Shown: in pieces, positions 42,609-53,900 of the stretch
Layout of the letters: every line of letters starts with the position of its first letter
Position numbering within the stretch: the stretch's first letter is position 1
Origin: Rosa chinensis
Lineage: Eukaryota > Streptophyta > Magnoliopsida > Rosales > Rosaceae
Length of the DNA: 64,000 nt
Direction of reading: 5' to 3'
Assembly: GCF_002994745.2 (NCBI RefSeq)
Contig: NC_037092.1
Coordinates: 74,558,324 to 74,622,323, forward strand
Translations under genes and position numbers: made by a program
Notes under the pieces: generated by a model
Told to the model about the DNA's origin: nothing
The model's input: only the letters and a program-made list of their open reading frames with translations
Databases searched by the model: none

Positions 42609-43696
42609 GGTGCGGATGCAGAAAAGTTCACTATTATAATTACTATTAATAGGAAAGTCCAATTAGGATGCGGATGCAGAAAAGTCCACTAATAATAATA
42701 ATAATTTCTCTTTCAGGGTAATCCTAATTTATAGGAAGATGTAATAATAGTAGTAGATAGAGCAGAATTTATAGGAAGATGCATGTAATAATAGTAGTAG
42801 ATAGAGCAGAGTAACAAGTAACAACCAGTCAACCGCAGCGGTCAAAAGATCATGATCTAGATATAGAAAGTACCAGATTAGAGTTTGAGCATAGATCATT
42901 CTTTGTGATTGAATGCAGTTGGACATGGGTGTTGTTGCTCTTTATTGTTAGGCTAGTGGACTCCTTGTCCTATGTGTTGTAAATGGTAATTGTTTCTTTT
43001 GTCAATTAGTTAAAGTTTGTTTCTCATAAAAAGTGCGTAACAGAGAAGACAACAAAGTCATGCCTACTGCAAGGACGTACCTCTTGAACTCAACACAAGC
43101 TTTAATTTTATATTCACCCGGCTGCTATAGAACCTTATCAACGACCATAAACTTTTATAACTCCATTGATACTTTTATTTTTTAAATTGTCAAAAGTCTT
43201 GTTGTGAACAACATGAAATATGAGATACAAGGCACAGAAACATGATTATTCCAAGGAAGGTTTCAAACTTTCAATGATAAAATAATAAATCACGAGCAAA
43301 AGGACACAGAAGCATATAATTAATATCAAGATTCAAGTAAACATACTAGTTGCCATTGGATATTAATCGGGATAACCGACTAAAAGATACAAAATCGGAC
43401 GGTGTCCAACAGAATACACTTGTATTGATCTAATAAATCACAAGCAAAGTGCATAACTTTACCTGGTGTGTATTTACTATGCACTTTGCCTTGCAAAACT
43501 GTTTTCAATGTAGAAAATTGGAAGCCAATGTCGACATAGATTATTCTAACAGGTATGAGGATGACTGCTAATTTTGGCTGGGTTAAAGAATAGAATGTGC
43601 TCGATCAAATTGCATAACCTCATCAGAACAAGCAGAAGCTCTCATTGCTCCATATATATATATGTAAATTCTCACTGCTAAAACACTGCAGTAGAC

Positions 43697-44644
43697 CAAT
43701 GACTAAATATCGAGTTTCGAGGAAATATCGTTGATCCCGAAAACGGAAATTTTGACGGAAATATCGTGGATATATTTATTTTGGTAAATAATTAAAAAAA
43801 ATGATAGAAATTTGAAGAAAAATATGGAAATTTAAGTGAAACTTTTATATATGTTTGTTTTATCAATTATATACTATATGTGAAAAGAAAATCTTGAACA
43901 AACGTTGTTATATAGTGAGTTGTAATAATTTAAGATGAAATAGTAAAAGTTGAATAGCCGACAACTCTTAAATTTTTTGATAAACATTTAATTAATTTTT
44001 TTTATGACTGGAAACCAAATGGGAGGCTATCAAGAGTTATATGCATTTTTTTGTACATATCATACATTACGTAAATGAAGAAAGAAACTTGCAATTGCCT
44101 TCGGTGCAAGAAATGAGTTAAACTTTAAACTATTTATAGAAATAAAAATTTTAAATATTTGGTAAATAAAATTCAATACAGTAATTGATTGTTGTAAGTT
44201 GGATATTAATTGGACATTTACATAAGTTTTCAGATTCTTATAAAAAATGATATATATTACAATGTTGGAGTCATGTTACATCTGCGGGTGCAGCAGAGTT
44301 GGCAAACACCTCATAAGGTGCTTGAAGTCCAGCAAAGGGCCAAAGTTCGAGCCTAGGAGTCTCCCAATTTTGATTTTTGCTTGGAATTCTATTTGGAATT
44401 TAGTTGGCACGTGGTGGGGTCGCTGATTTGATAATTGAATGCGATAATTTGGACGAGAATTTGGAGTTATCATTTGGAAGTTTCCGGAAAGCTTCGAGAA
44501 TATCGTGATATTTCTATAATTTCGCGATATTTCGCGAAAATCTCTGATGAAATTCTCTTGGTAACTAAAGAATATATCGCCATACTAAAAAAACGAAAAT
44601 ATCGCCGATATTTCGACGATATTTTTGATTTTTAAGTCATTAAT
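43697..44644. mobile_element. MULE-type MITE, 948 bp, 10-bp target duplication
   Basis: Flanked by identical TGCAGTAGAC at 43687-43696 and 44645-44654. Imperfect TIRs pair AATGACTAAATATCGAG with the complement of the right end (AATGACTTAAAAATC), and subterminal ATATCG/CGATAT motifs are dense at both ends. The paralogous segment (about 57553-57575) reads straight through from CTAAAGCACTG to GACATACTAGAAA, giving an empty site. A 9-11 bp duplication points to Mutator. No transposase. Confidence 0.85.
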
Positions 44645-44859
44645 TGCAGTAGACATACTAGAAACCCATATTGAAAACTAAATGCAGAAATGCATATAAA
44701 GCAAATTACATACATTGACGTCTATGAGTTGCATAACTTAACCTACAAGCACATATATGCAAATTTTCAATGCTACAGAAACCCTGAAATGAATTTCAAG
44801 TAAACGGCACATCAATGCACATTCGTAGCATGTAACAAACATGCAACAGAGACAAAACA

Positions 44860-45000
44860 TCAACCTTCACTTCCTTCTTCTTCCTCTCCATCTTCTTCAT
44901 CCTAATCCTCAGTCTCACCTTCGAAATCAACCCCGTACCTTCCATTCAAATAATCCACCGTCCTCGGGGTCAACATCTTCAAAGTCTCAAGTACTTTAAA
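44860..45000 (-). pseudogene. Chloroplast ribosomal protein L4 C-terminal fragment, copy A
   Basis: The minus strand encodes TLKMLTPRT joined directly to VDYLNGRYGVDFEGETED, then a TAG, then an acidic tail ending EGSEG and a TGA (44860-44862). Copy B keeps about 20 codons between TPRT and VDYLNG, so copy A lost them, probably between the short repeats GGACGGTGGA and AGACGGTGGA. The protein would be plastid uL4, but only the extreme C-terminus is present. Confidence 0.7.
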
Positions 45001-45202
45001 CCACAAGTCTTGCCTATTCAACAACCACCCCACGGGGGCATTCTAGTACTTTCACTCTGGTTTCTAATCTTCCCCTTAGTAGAGTCCAGCTAAAATTTTA
45101 ACCTTTGAAGGAAGATAAGGTGCCACATATTCCTTAAAAGATAAGACCAGACTGACTGTGATCATTCTGATCCTTGCATTGTAACCAAGTGGCTTAATAG
45201 AG

Positions 45203-46666
45203 TGTAAACACGAAAAATCCTGCAACGAATTAAAGAAGGACACGTGTACAAAATAATAATTTTATTAATTTAAATGCGGGTTACAATCTCTGTAGATGCT
45301 CTTTCACAAGATTCTCCTCTGATTCGATCTCTGACGTTGATTTAATCCAAGGGTGGCGAGCACTTGATTTTGAATCAAACGGTTGCAATGTGGACTTCCT
45401 GCTATGTTGAGATTTGAGGAAGATGATTGACCAAGGGCTATAGAAGCTTGATCTTGATCGAATTTAGGCCACGAGTGGTGTCACGTGATGAGTGTTCTTT
45501 GGCTTTGGTAGGGGATGAACCAGCACGTGTGTTTGGTGCTTGTTGATTCTCCACAAGCTTGATGAAGAACTTGGCAGAAGTTTTGCTTTGTTGACGACTT
45601 GAAGACGGCGGATGATCAAGGGCTGTAGCGGCTTGAACTTGATCAGATTTTAACCACGAGCGGTGTCACGTGGCGAGTATGGCTTTTGATGGTGGATGAA
45701 TCAGTACATGTGTTTGGTGCTTGTTGATCATCCGCGTGTTTGACGACTTCCGAGCTTGTAGGTGATTTCCCGTGCTTGTCTGAAGTCGGCGAGGTGAAGA
45801 GACCGACTATTTGACAGCTTGATGGTTCTTCACGAGCTTGGAAGACTTCTGAGCTTTGGAGAGGTTTCTTCCGTCTGCTTGCGTCCCTCTGTCTGTCGTC
45901 GTCCTCGATGGTGTACTTGGCTCAAGGGCGATTGATGCTTGATCTTGAGTAGTATGATGGCCACGAGGGTTGACACGTGACGAGTGCTTTGACTTGAGGT
46001 TGGTGATGAACCGGCTATTTGGCAGCTTGAAGGCTCTTCACGCGCTTGAAGACTTATGAACTTTGGGAGTGATTTTTCTCTCCGGCCGAAGTCCTTCTCT
46101 TGATCTGAGAGGGGGTATTTATAGTATCGGCGTCTCGATGACATAGCATTAATCACATTCCGTAATTGCGTAATTAAATCAATCAGTTTTAATTGATTGA
46201 TTTAATTATCTTTTATCTAAGGAATATGACAATCAATTTCGATTTGATTTAATGCCCGATTTCAATCAGAATTAAACAATCTAATCTGATTGATATTTGA
46301 ATTTAATACTTGATTTCAATCAGAATTAAACAATTTAATCTGATCGATATTTGTATTTAATACTTGATTTTCATCGAGATCAATCAGTTGAATGCGATTG
46401 ATTCGCTTTAAATACTTAACTCGAGCAACAATCAATCAGCGATAATTTGAAGCTTCCACAATTGATGCTTCCACATCATTCAACAAATGGATCACTCTTG
46501 TTTTGACATGTGTCATCCTCGAAGCTCACATAATTTTGGTGACATATGAGCCACGTGTGCCTTTTTGTAGGACCCATGTGCCAACTAAGCTTGTTTAGTC
46601 AAAATTTCAAAGATTGACCGATTTATTTAATGAATTGTATTTTTCATTAAATTTCTTGTGTCTACA
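45203..46666 (-). repeat. Left (3') LTR of the 8.3-kb element
   Basis: Matches 51998-53466 throughout. On the minus strand a TATA box ACTATAAATACCCC (complement near 46112-46125) gives a promoter. The U3 side holds repeated ATTTAATYTGATTGAT-type motifs (46190-46400). Confidence 0.93.
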
Positions 46667-48542
46667 AATGCCCCCACTTCAAGGTGCACTGTAAACATGT
46701 GGTTGTCACGTGTTGGAAGTGTGACTTGAAGTTTGAATTTCGACTTCTTTTTTTTTTTGGTCGCCTTGACTTTGACGGCTTTTCCATTTTAGTTTGTCGC
46801 AATGCTTTGCTTTAATGGAGCTGGCTTGTAGAACTCCAAAATTGTAGAGATTCCTTTGGAATTTTGATTTAATTTCGTAGAGATTCTCCAAAAATCTTGA
46901 TTTAATTTTTTTTGTAGAAATTCCCTCGCAATCAGAATTTAATTTTGCAAATATGGCAAGGACTCCAAATGAGCAGGTGACAAAGCCCATAATATAGGAA
47001 TATTTTTTTTTAAATATTTATGGAATAAATCCTTGATTTTTCCTGAATAAAATTTTTATTCTCAAAATTTCAGCAATCAGTATATTGATGCCATATATAG
47101 CAGAAAATTTAGGATTTCTGCCATATTTTCCTAGTCTCAACTAGGAAATTAATGAAATGATCCGTTGACCTTTCAATATAAATAAAGGCCTTGATTGTCA
47201 AACCTGTCTTCTTCAATACTCTAGACTCGGCTGCTGGTGCACTTCATTGCGCTTTTTTCTTTGGTTAACTTTTGTCTCTGTATTGCAGAATAATATCTAG
47301 CATTTAAGGTGATTTATCTTTGCTTGTTTCTTCATTGATAATTGAGACAATCAATGGCCTGTGCTGACTTTTTCTTTCTCTATTTTCTGACAGGACTTAG
47401 GGCTATTGAGGTACTGATTTTCCTGGGACCTTGATCTGACACGAGTTCTTGATTGTCGCAACGCTGAGGTATCTGTTTGCCTTCCTCTTTTAATTTAACT
47501 AACCCTTCTTTTATTATTATGCTTTATATACGTGCCGTACCTTTATGCTGTTGTGAATTATCCATGATTCCAATGTTCCTCCTTCTGACATGGTATAAAC
47601 ATGATTCTTTTTCTCGGGCTTGCTTCTCTTTGAGAAATCACTACCCTTTCTCATGTCAAATCTAATGAATAATATATATATATATATCGTGCTCTGACAA
47701 TATATGTATATATATATATATATAAGCATGGACGTGTAGACCAAAACATGACTCATCTTTTTACTTAATCACATACTCATATATATATATGCATGTGCAG
47801 CACTGCGACCATAAAAGAAATTTTTTTTTTTTTTTTTTTTTCGATAACAACCAATAGCACGATTCATTCACCATTGATCATTCTTGTTCACATGTCCCTT
47901 TCACCTTCTTCTTTTTCTGATGACGTCCAAGCATGGCTCACTCTTCTTCTTTATTAATTTGCTCTCACATGGCCCCTCCTTCTTCTGATGATGACATCCA
48001 AAGCATGGCTCACTCTTCTTTGTTAATTTCTGTCACCTGCCCCACACGCTTTTTTCCTTATGATGCCGCAGCCCTTTTTTTGGCACCGTACATTTCTGAA
48101 AATTGTTCTAAATATATATTTTGCTTTCTTTTCAGGTCTTTGGTGACAATTGAAGAAATCCATTCCTGCTTTCTTTATTTACTGCTTGCTGTTACTGATT
48201 TCTTGCTTTGGGCTCCGCAAATTATTAAGATTGAGGTATGGCTTCTCTGTACTCTTCTGATGAATGTTTTATATATATATTTTCATAATCTGCCTCAATC
48301 TTTGTTCAATTGTCCATCCATGCTTTACCAATGTATGTATGCATGCACGTGCAATTAAAGCAGGATTGATCCTCTTTTTTTTTTGCCTGAGTTTAAGACA
48401 TGATTCTTCTTTTTCTTAATCATGCTTCCTTCACATGCCATGACGTTAATGCTTTCTTTTTTTTTTTGCTGTTGCACGGTTCTGAATTTTTTTCATGATG
48501 TCACCTCCTTTTTTTTAATGGCGCACAATTTCATATGTATTT

Positions 48543-48579
<37 letters not shown>

Positions 48580-48600
48580 CTTTCTTTTTCAGGATTTTGG
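46667..48600 (+). other. Element interior: predicted promoter and leader of an opposite-strand unit
   Basis: On the + strand, that is opposite to the retroelement, TTTCAATATAAATAAAGGCC at 47175-47194 looks like a TATA box, followed by a CT-rich leader and several GT...CAG pairs (for example ATTGCAG at 47283-47289 and a TTTTTCAG at about 48585-48592). (TA)n tracts lie at 47676-47687, 47707-47723 and 48546-48577. No ORF in this part is recognised, so these may be leader exons and introns. Confidence 0.4.
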
Positions 48601-48611
48601 TGATCATTGAA

Positions 48612-49484
48612 GAACGCAGACGACCTAAGCGCTTGGATTCCTCCACTTTTGTGCGTGGCAGGGTCCGCCAAAAGCAATTAGGCTTTGCGTGTTTATCGAC
48701 GTCAAGGAAAAGAACGTGAACGTCCTAAACGCTTGGATTCCTCCACCTTTGCTCGTGGTAGGGTCCACCAAAAACGGTTAGGCTTTACGTATTTGGTGAT
48801 TCACGAAGAGAAGAACGCGGACGTCCTAAACGCTTGGATTCCTCCACTTTTGCTCGTGGTAGGGTCCACCAAAAGCGGTTAGGCTTCGCGTATTTGGTGA
48901 TTCACGAAGAGAAGAACGCGGACGTCCTAAACGCTTGGATTCCTCCACTTTTGTACGTGGTAGGGTCCATTAAAAGCGGTTAGGCTTTGCGTACACCTTC
49001 AGACACTCGCGATCGCGCTTCTCAACCTTTTGCGGCCATGGCTTTCTTCAAGTGCTTCAAGAAAGGAACAGTTACCATCCTCGACGATCCGGAGGACGCT
49101 CAGAGTGATGGCACTACTCTTCAGGTGTATCCATCGTTGACTGGGCCTCAAGCAATCGATATCCCTCCTTATGACCCTTCAGCTCACATCCTCCAGTGGA
49201 CTCATGTGGCACCTCGCCAGCTACCGAAGGAAGAATGTGAACGTCCTAAATGCTTGGATTCCTCCATCTTTTGGGCATGGGAGAATCCGCTTCAAGCAGT
49301 TAGGCTTTGCATATTTATCAACTACCGAAGGAAGAACGTGAACTTCCTAAATGCTTGGATTCCTCCATCTTTTGGACATGGGAGAATTCGCTTCAAGCAG
49401 TTAGGCTTTGCGTATTCGTCGATAACCAAAGAAGGCGCGAACTTCCAAAGACTGTGCGGAGTCATGCTCTCGGTAGATATTTAA
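48612..49484 (+). other. 100-bp tandem repeats and an opposite-strand ORF, function unknown
   Basis: Units with CGTCCTAAACGCTTGGATTC begin at 48612, 48712, 48813 and 48914 (period about 100-101). Two more diverged units with CTAAATGCTTGGATTCCTCC lie at about 49226-49440. Between them a + strand ORF starts at 49038 with MAFFKCFKKGTVTILDDPED and runs through LHVAPRQLP-like text into the repeats, ending at 49484. The unique 60-residue part looks like real coding sequence (biased, acidic and Pro-containing) but I do not recognise it. It sits in the position where Tat-like elements carry antisense ORFs. Confidence 0.5.
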
Positions 49485-49784
49485 TATTTGAGTTCTTCAC
49501 GTGCATCTCTTCTTTGAGTTGGTGGACAGCTCCAAATGCTTGAGTCATTGAATTCAATCATGATCTTGACACATCTCTGAGCAGACCCATCTTCTTGCTT
49601 TGGTATGACTGGACTCGAAGTAATTTTCCGAGCTGCCTACGTACTCCTTCCAAAGAAAGAGATCAAGTCATCACGTAGTTCAAGGATTTATGGATGAAGT
49701 GAAATTTTTTTTTTTGGTCTTTTTTTTTTTGCTTGAGCCGCCCTTTCGGGTTTTCAACTCAACGGACTTTTTTTTTTTTTTTTT

Positions 49785-50205
49785 TGTGCCATGTGCAGTT
49801 TAAGCTCGTGCTGGCTAGGAGCGTCTTTTTTGCGCTACGTGCAGTTTAGACTCTTGCTGGCTAGGAGCGTCTTTTTTGCGCCATGTGCAGTTTAAGCTCG
49901 TGCTGGCTAGGAGCGTCTTTTTTTTGCGCCATGTGCAGTTTAAGCTCGTGCTGGCTAGGAGCGTCTTTTTTTTGCGCCATGTACAGTTTAAGCTCGTGCT
50001 GGCTAGGAGCGTCTTTTTTGCGCTACGTGCAGTTTAGACTCTTGCTGGCTAGGAGCGTCTTTTTTGCGCCATGTGCAGTTTAAGCTCGTGCTGGCTAGGA
50101 GCGTCTTTTTTTTGCGCCATGTGCAATTTAAGCTCGTGCTGGCTAGGAGCGTCTTTTTTTTGCGCCATGTGCAGTTTAAGCTCGTGCTGGCTAGGAGCGT
50201 TGCAA
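49785..50205. repeat. Minisatellite, about 45-48 bp unit, about 9 copies
   Basis: Each unit holds GCCATGTGCAGTTTAAGCTC and GTGCTGGCTAGGAGCGTC followed by a T run of variable length, which accounts for the period change. Two units with CTACGTGCAGTTTAGACTCT recur at the same phase, showing that larger blocks have duplicated. It lies directly beyond the gag stop. Confidence 0.92.
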
Positions 50206-50217
50206 TTCTTGTGTGCT

Positions 50218-51921
50218 CTAAGAAAATTTAGGCAAGTAGCATGCCCCCTGCAAAGGCGTGGACGACACTACTTCGAGTTGATCAAAGATGATGGCAGCAT
50301 GATTTGATTGAGCCACATCATCCTCAATGTCTAAACAGATTTTTCCTTGTTGTGCAAGCTTCATGATGAGGTCTTTCAACACAAAGCACTTCTCTGTTGA
50401 GTGACCGATGACACGGTGGTACTTGCAGTACTTTGGGTCATTGATGCGATGCATCTCTTCTGGACGTTTGCAGTATGGCAATTTAATTATTTTCTTTTGA
50501 AGCAAATCTTCCAACATATCAGCAACATCGGAATCTGGAAAAGGGTAACTTTTAGCTTCTAGCTCTTTAAGAGTGCGCCGCCTTGTTTGATCATGAGTCG
50601 GCTCCAACTTGTTTTGGTTATTTGACTTGACTCGTGCTGTGATCTTGACAGGAGTTGTGATCGCCAAAGACTCCATGACACGTTTCTGATTATGTGATTC
50701 AACGATTTCATCTTTTCTTCGACTATGACTAGCGATGCTAAATTCCATGTCATGAGCTCGAGTGGCAAGTTCTTCAAAGGTGCGAGGCTTTATCCCTTGA
50801 AGGATGTACAGTAAGTCCTAATGCATGCCTTGAATGCACATTTCTACCGCTGACAACTCTGAGAGTCGATCCTTGCAGTCGAGGCTTAGTGCACGCCAAC
50901 GGTTGATGAATTCTACAGCCGACTCGTCATTCTGTTGTTTGGTGTTGGTGAGCTCTAACATGCTCACAATGCGACGTGTACTGAGGAAGCGATTCAAGAA
51001 CTCTTTTTCCATTTGCTCCCAGCTGTCAATGGATTAAGACTCCAATTCTGTAAACCATTCGAATGCTGTCCCTCGGAGTGAGCGAACGAATTGTTTCACA
51101 AGATAGTCGCCATCCGTGCCAGCACTATTGCATGTCTCGATGAAATGCGCAATGTGTTGCTTGGGGTTACCTTTGCCATCGAATTGTTGAAACTTGGGAG
51201 GCTGGTATCCAGTTGGCATCTTCAAATTGTCGAGCCGCTTCGTATAAGGTTTGGAATACGTTAGTGTATCCTGAGATGGACCACCATATTGAGCTCTGAT
51301 CGTGTTGGCAATCATGTCTTGAAGTTGTTGAATTGACCATGAAGCTAGAATGAAATTTGATTCTTCTTTTTGTTCAGAAAATGATTTGCTAGATGAGTCT
51401 TTCTTATGACCACGCAGACCTTTTTCTGAGTCATCGCCACGTTGAGTTTCTAACTTCTCCATGAGCGCAGCAATTTCCATATCCTTATCTTCAATAGTTT
51501 TCTGTAGCTTCTCAACTGCTTCAGCCAATTGGGTTATTTGAGTCGTCTGTTCTTCCACGATGGTGACCCCTACTACCATGACTTGCATAGCAAAAGAGGA
51601 ATCTTCCAATGTCTCTTCCGTTTGGTTATCAAAAGACGAACTGGGGCGTAGGTGTGTACGTTGATCAACACTAGCAGTGTGCAAAGAAGAATGTTCTCTT
51701 GAGTCGCTTGAGCTTGCTGACCATCTTTTCTTAATGAGGTTTGCCCCCATTGTTGTCGAAGTGATGATCGGCTGACGTGACCTAGATGGATGAGTTATGA
51801 ATGTCGCGAGTTGAGACGGCTCACCTCGAGCGATATGATTGTTAAGGTTTCTACTCATTTTTTGAGTAGTCACCTTATTGGTCTTGTTTGTTGATTTGAG
51901 TTGAATCATCTTTGAAGCCAT
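50218..51921 (-). pseudogene. Retrotransposon gag (PF03732-type) with two in-frame stops
   Basis: A single minus-strand frame runs from a probable ATG at 51921 (MASKMIQLKS) to a TAG at 50218-50220, broken by a TAA (51034-51036) and a TAG (50818-50820). The N-terminal third is basic and Ser-rich, then comes a coiled coil (VEEQTTQITQLAEAVEKLQK, about residues 120-160). The retrotransposon gag domain follows, with the AHFIETCNSAGTDGDYLVKQ and LRGTAFEWFTELES segments before the first stop and SWEQMEKEFLNRF after it. A short zinc-finger-like motif YCKYHRVIGHSTEKCFVLKD is near the C-terminus. It would package RNA; without pol it could act only with help from another element. With LTRs 1 percent apart, the two stops either arose quickly or were present in the source copy. 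Confidence 0.85.
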
Positions 51922-51997
51922 ATGTTGAGGATGACCACTTGAGATTGTCAAAGAAAGAGATGAGAGGCAGAGATGGTCCCACCGGGCGTGCCAAATT

Positions 51998-53466
51998 TGT
52001 AAACACGAAAAATCCTGCAACGAATTAAAGAAGAACACGTGTACAAAATAATAATTTTATTAATTTAAATGCGGGTTACAATCTCTGTAGATGCTCTTTC
52101 ACAAGATTCTCCTCTGATTCGATCTCTGACGTTGATTTAATCCAAGGGTGGCGAGCACTTGATTTTGAATCAAACGGTTGCAATGTGGACTTCCTGCTAT
52201 GTTGACGATTTGAGGAAGATGATTGACCAAGGGCTATAGAAGCTTGATCTTGATCGGATTTAGGCCATGAGTGGTGTCACGTGATGAGTGTTCTTTGGCT
52301 TTGGTAGGGGATGAACCAGCACGTGTGTTTGGTGCTTGTTGATTCTCCACAAGCTTGATGAAGAACTTGGCAGAAGTTTTGCTTTGTTGACAACTTGAAG
52401 ACGACGGATGATCAAGGGCTGTAGCGGCTTGAACTTGATCAGATTTTAACCACGAGCGGTGTCACGTGGCGAGTATGGCTTTTGATGGTGGATGAATCAG
52501 TACATGTGTTTGGTGCTTGTTGATCATCCGCGTGTTTGACGACTTCCGAGCTTCTAGGTGATTTCCCGTGCTTGTCTGAAGTCGGCGAGGTAAAGAGACC
52601 GGCTATTTGATAGCTTGATGGTTCTTCACGAGCTTGGAAGACTTCTGAGCTTTGGAGAGGTTTCTTCCGTCTGCTTGCGTCCCTCTGTCTGTCGTCGTCC
52701 TCGATGGTGTACTTGGCTCAAGGGCGATTGATGCTTGATCTTGAGTAGTATGATGGCCACGAGGGTTGACACGTGACGAGTGCTTTGACTTGAGGTTGGT
52801 GATGAACCGACTATTTGGCAGCTTGAAGGCTCTTCACGCGCTTGAAGACTTATGAACTTTGGGAGTGATTTTTCTCTCCGGCCGAAGTCCTTCTCTTGAT
52901 CTGAGAGGGGGTATTTATAGTATCGGCGTCTCGATGACATAGCATTAATCACATTCCGTAATTGCGTAATTAAATCAATCAGTTTTAATTGATTGATTTA
53001 GTTATCTTTTATCTAAGGAATATGACAATCAATTTCGATTTGATTTAATGCCCGATTTCAATCAAAATTAAACAATCTAATCTGATTGATATTTGAATTT
53101 AATACTTGATTTCAATCAGAATTAAACAATTTAATCTGATCGATATTTGTATTTAATACTTGATTTTCATCGAGATCAATCAGTTGAATGCGATTGATCC
53201 GCTTTAAATACTTAACTTGAGCAACAATCAATCAGCGATAATTTGAAGCTTCCACAATTGATGCTTCGACGTCATTCAACAAATGGATCACTCTTGTTTT
53301 GACATGTGTCATCCTCGAAGCTCACATAATTTTGGTGACATATGAGCCACGTGTGCCTTTTTGTAGGACCCATGTGCCAACTAAGCTTGTTAATTTAGTC
53401 AAAATTTCAAAGATTGACAGATTTATTTAATGAATTGTATTTTTCATTAAATTTCTTGTGTCTACA
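51998..53466 (-). repeat. Right (5') LTR of the 8.3-kb element
   Basis: Matches the left LTR; minus-strand TATA box near 52913-52926. In element orientation it lies upstream of gag, with the primer-binding site at its inner edge. Confidence 0.93.
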
Positions 53467-53471
53467 TAGAG

Positions 53472-53900
53472 AATTTTCCATTCGAAGGACCCCAAATAAG
53501 TTCATCCTCTTGGTCATTCAGAAGTATAGGGATGCCTAAAATTTGGTCAACAATACTTTGTGCAGACATGCAGTACAACAATTGATGAAAATCTATAGGA
53601 AATTATTACTGATGTTACCTGTTTGAAATCACTTTAGATTGGAAAGCAGAGGACATTAATTAGCCTTCTGGCAGTAAGACATAGAACTGATAACTATTCA
53701 ATTATTCATGCCAAGTCCAAATACAAGCACACTGAAAAGTAGAGGACAAGGGAGCTTATTGACACTTAGACAGTAATACAGCATTGATGAAAACTGAAGA
53801 TGACATGATTATCGAAGGCGGAAAGGAAAAAACCAAACGAAAGTTGCAAGTCTTTCATATGATTGAACTATATATCGGAAACCAGGCCACTGTGAAAGGT
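53472..53900. other. Spacer between LTR element and oxygenase gene
   Basis: AT-rich, presumably the 3'UTR and downstream region of the minus-strand oxygenase gene. It is contiguous with 45000-45197 if the LTR element is removed. Confidence 0.6.

Larger units (their letters stand above)
42893..45000. repeat. Segmental duplication, copy A (partner 56230-57960)
   Basis: Collinear matches to copy B include GATTGAATGCAGTTGGAC (42907/56243), GTTAGGCTAGTGGACTCCTT (42948/56278), AAATCACGAGCAAAAGG (about 43286/56585), CTTTGCCTTGCAAAACTG (about 43485/57358) and TGCAGAAATGCATATAAAGC (about 44681/57610). It ends in an L4 fragment. Copy A alone contains the MULE-type MITE at 43697-44644. The copies are roughly 85-90 percent identical by eye. 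Confidence 0.85.
45203..53466 (-). mobile_element. Young non-autonomous LTR retrotransposon, 8264 bp, TSD TAGAG
   Basis: LTRs 45203-46666 and 51998-53466 (TGTAAACACG...TCTACA) are flanked by TAGAG at 45198-45202 and 53467-53471. The element reads on the minus strand: beside the right LTR is a primer-binding site TTTGGCACGCCCGGTGGGAC (complement of about 51977-51996), beside the left LTR a purine tract CCTTGAAGTGGGGGCATT (complement of 46667-46684). By eye the LTRs differ at about 17 positions plus two indels in 1465 bp, about 1.2 percent, so it is the youngest datable insertion here. It carries a gag with two stops, no protease, reverse transcriptase or integrase, two minisatellites and an opposite-strand unit. 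Gag type suggests Ty3/gypsy. Confidence 0.9.

Noticed and set aside
45830..46156. 108-codon ORF repeated at 52626-52952
   Set aside because: Identical because both are in the two LTRs; the frame overlaps the LTR promoter region and has no known domain.
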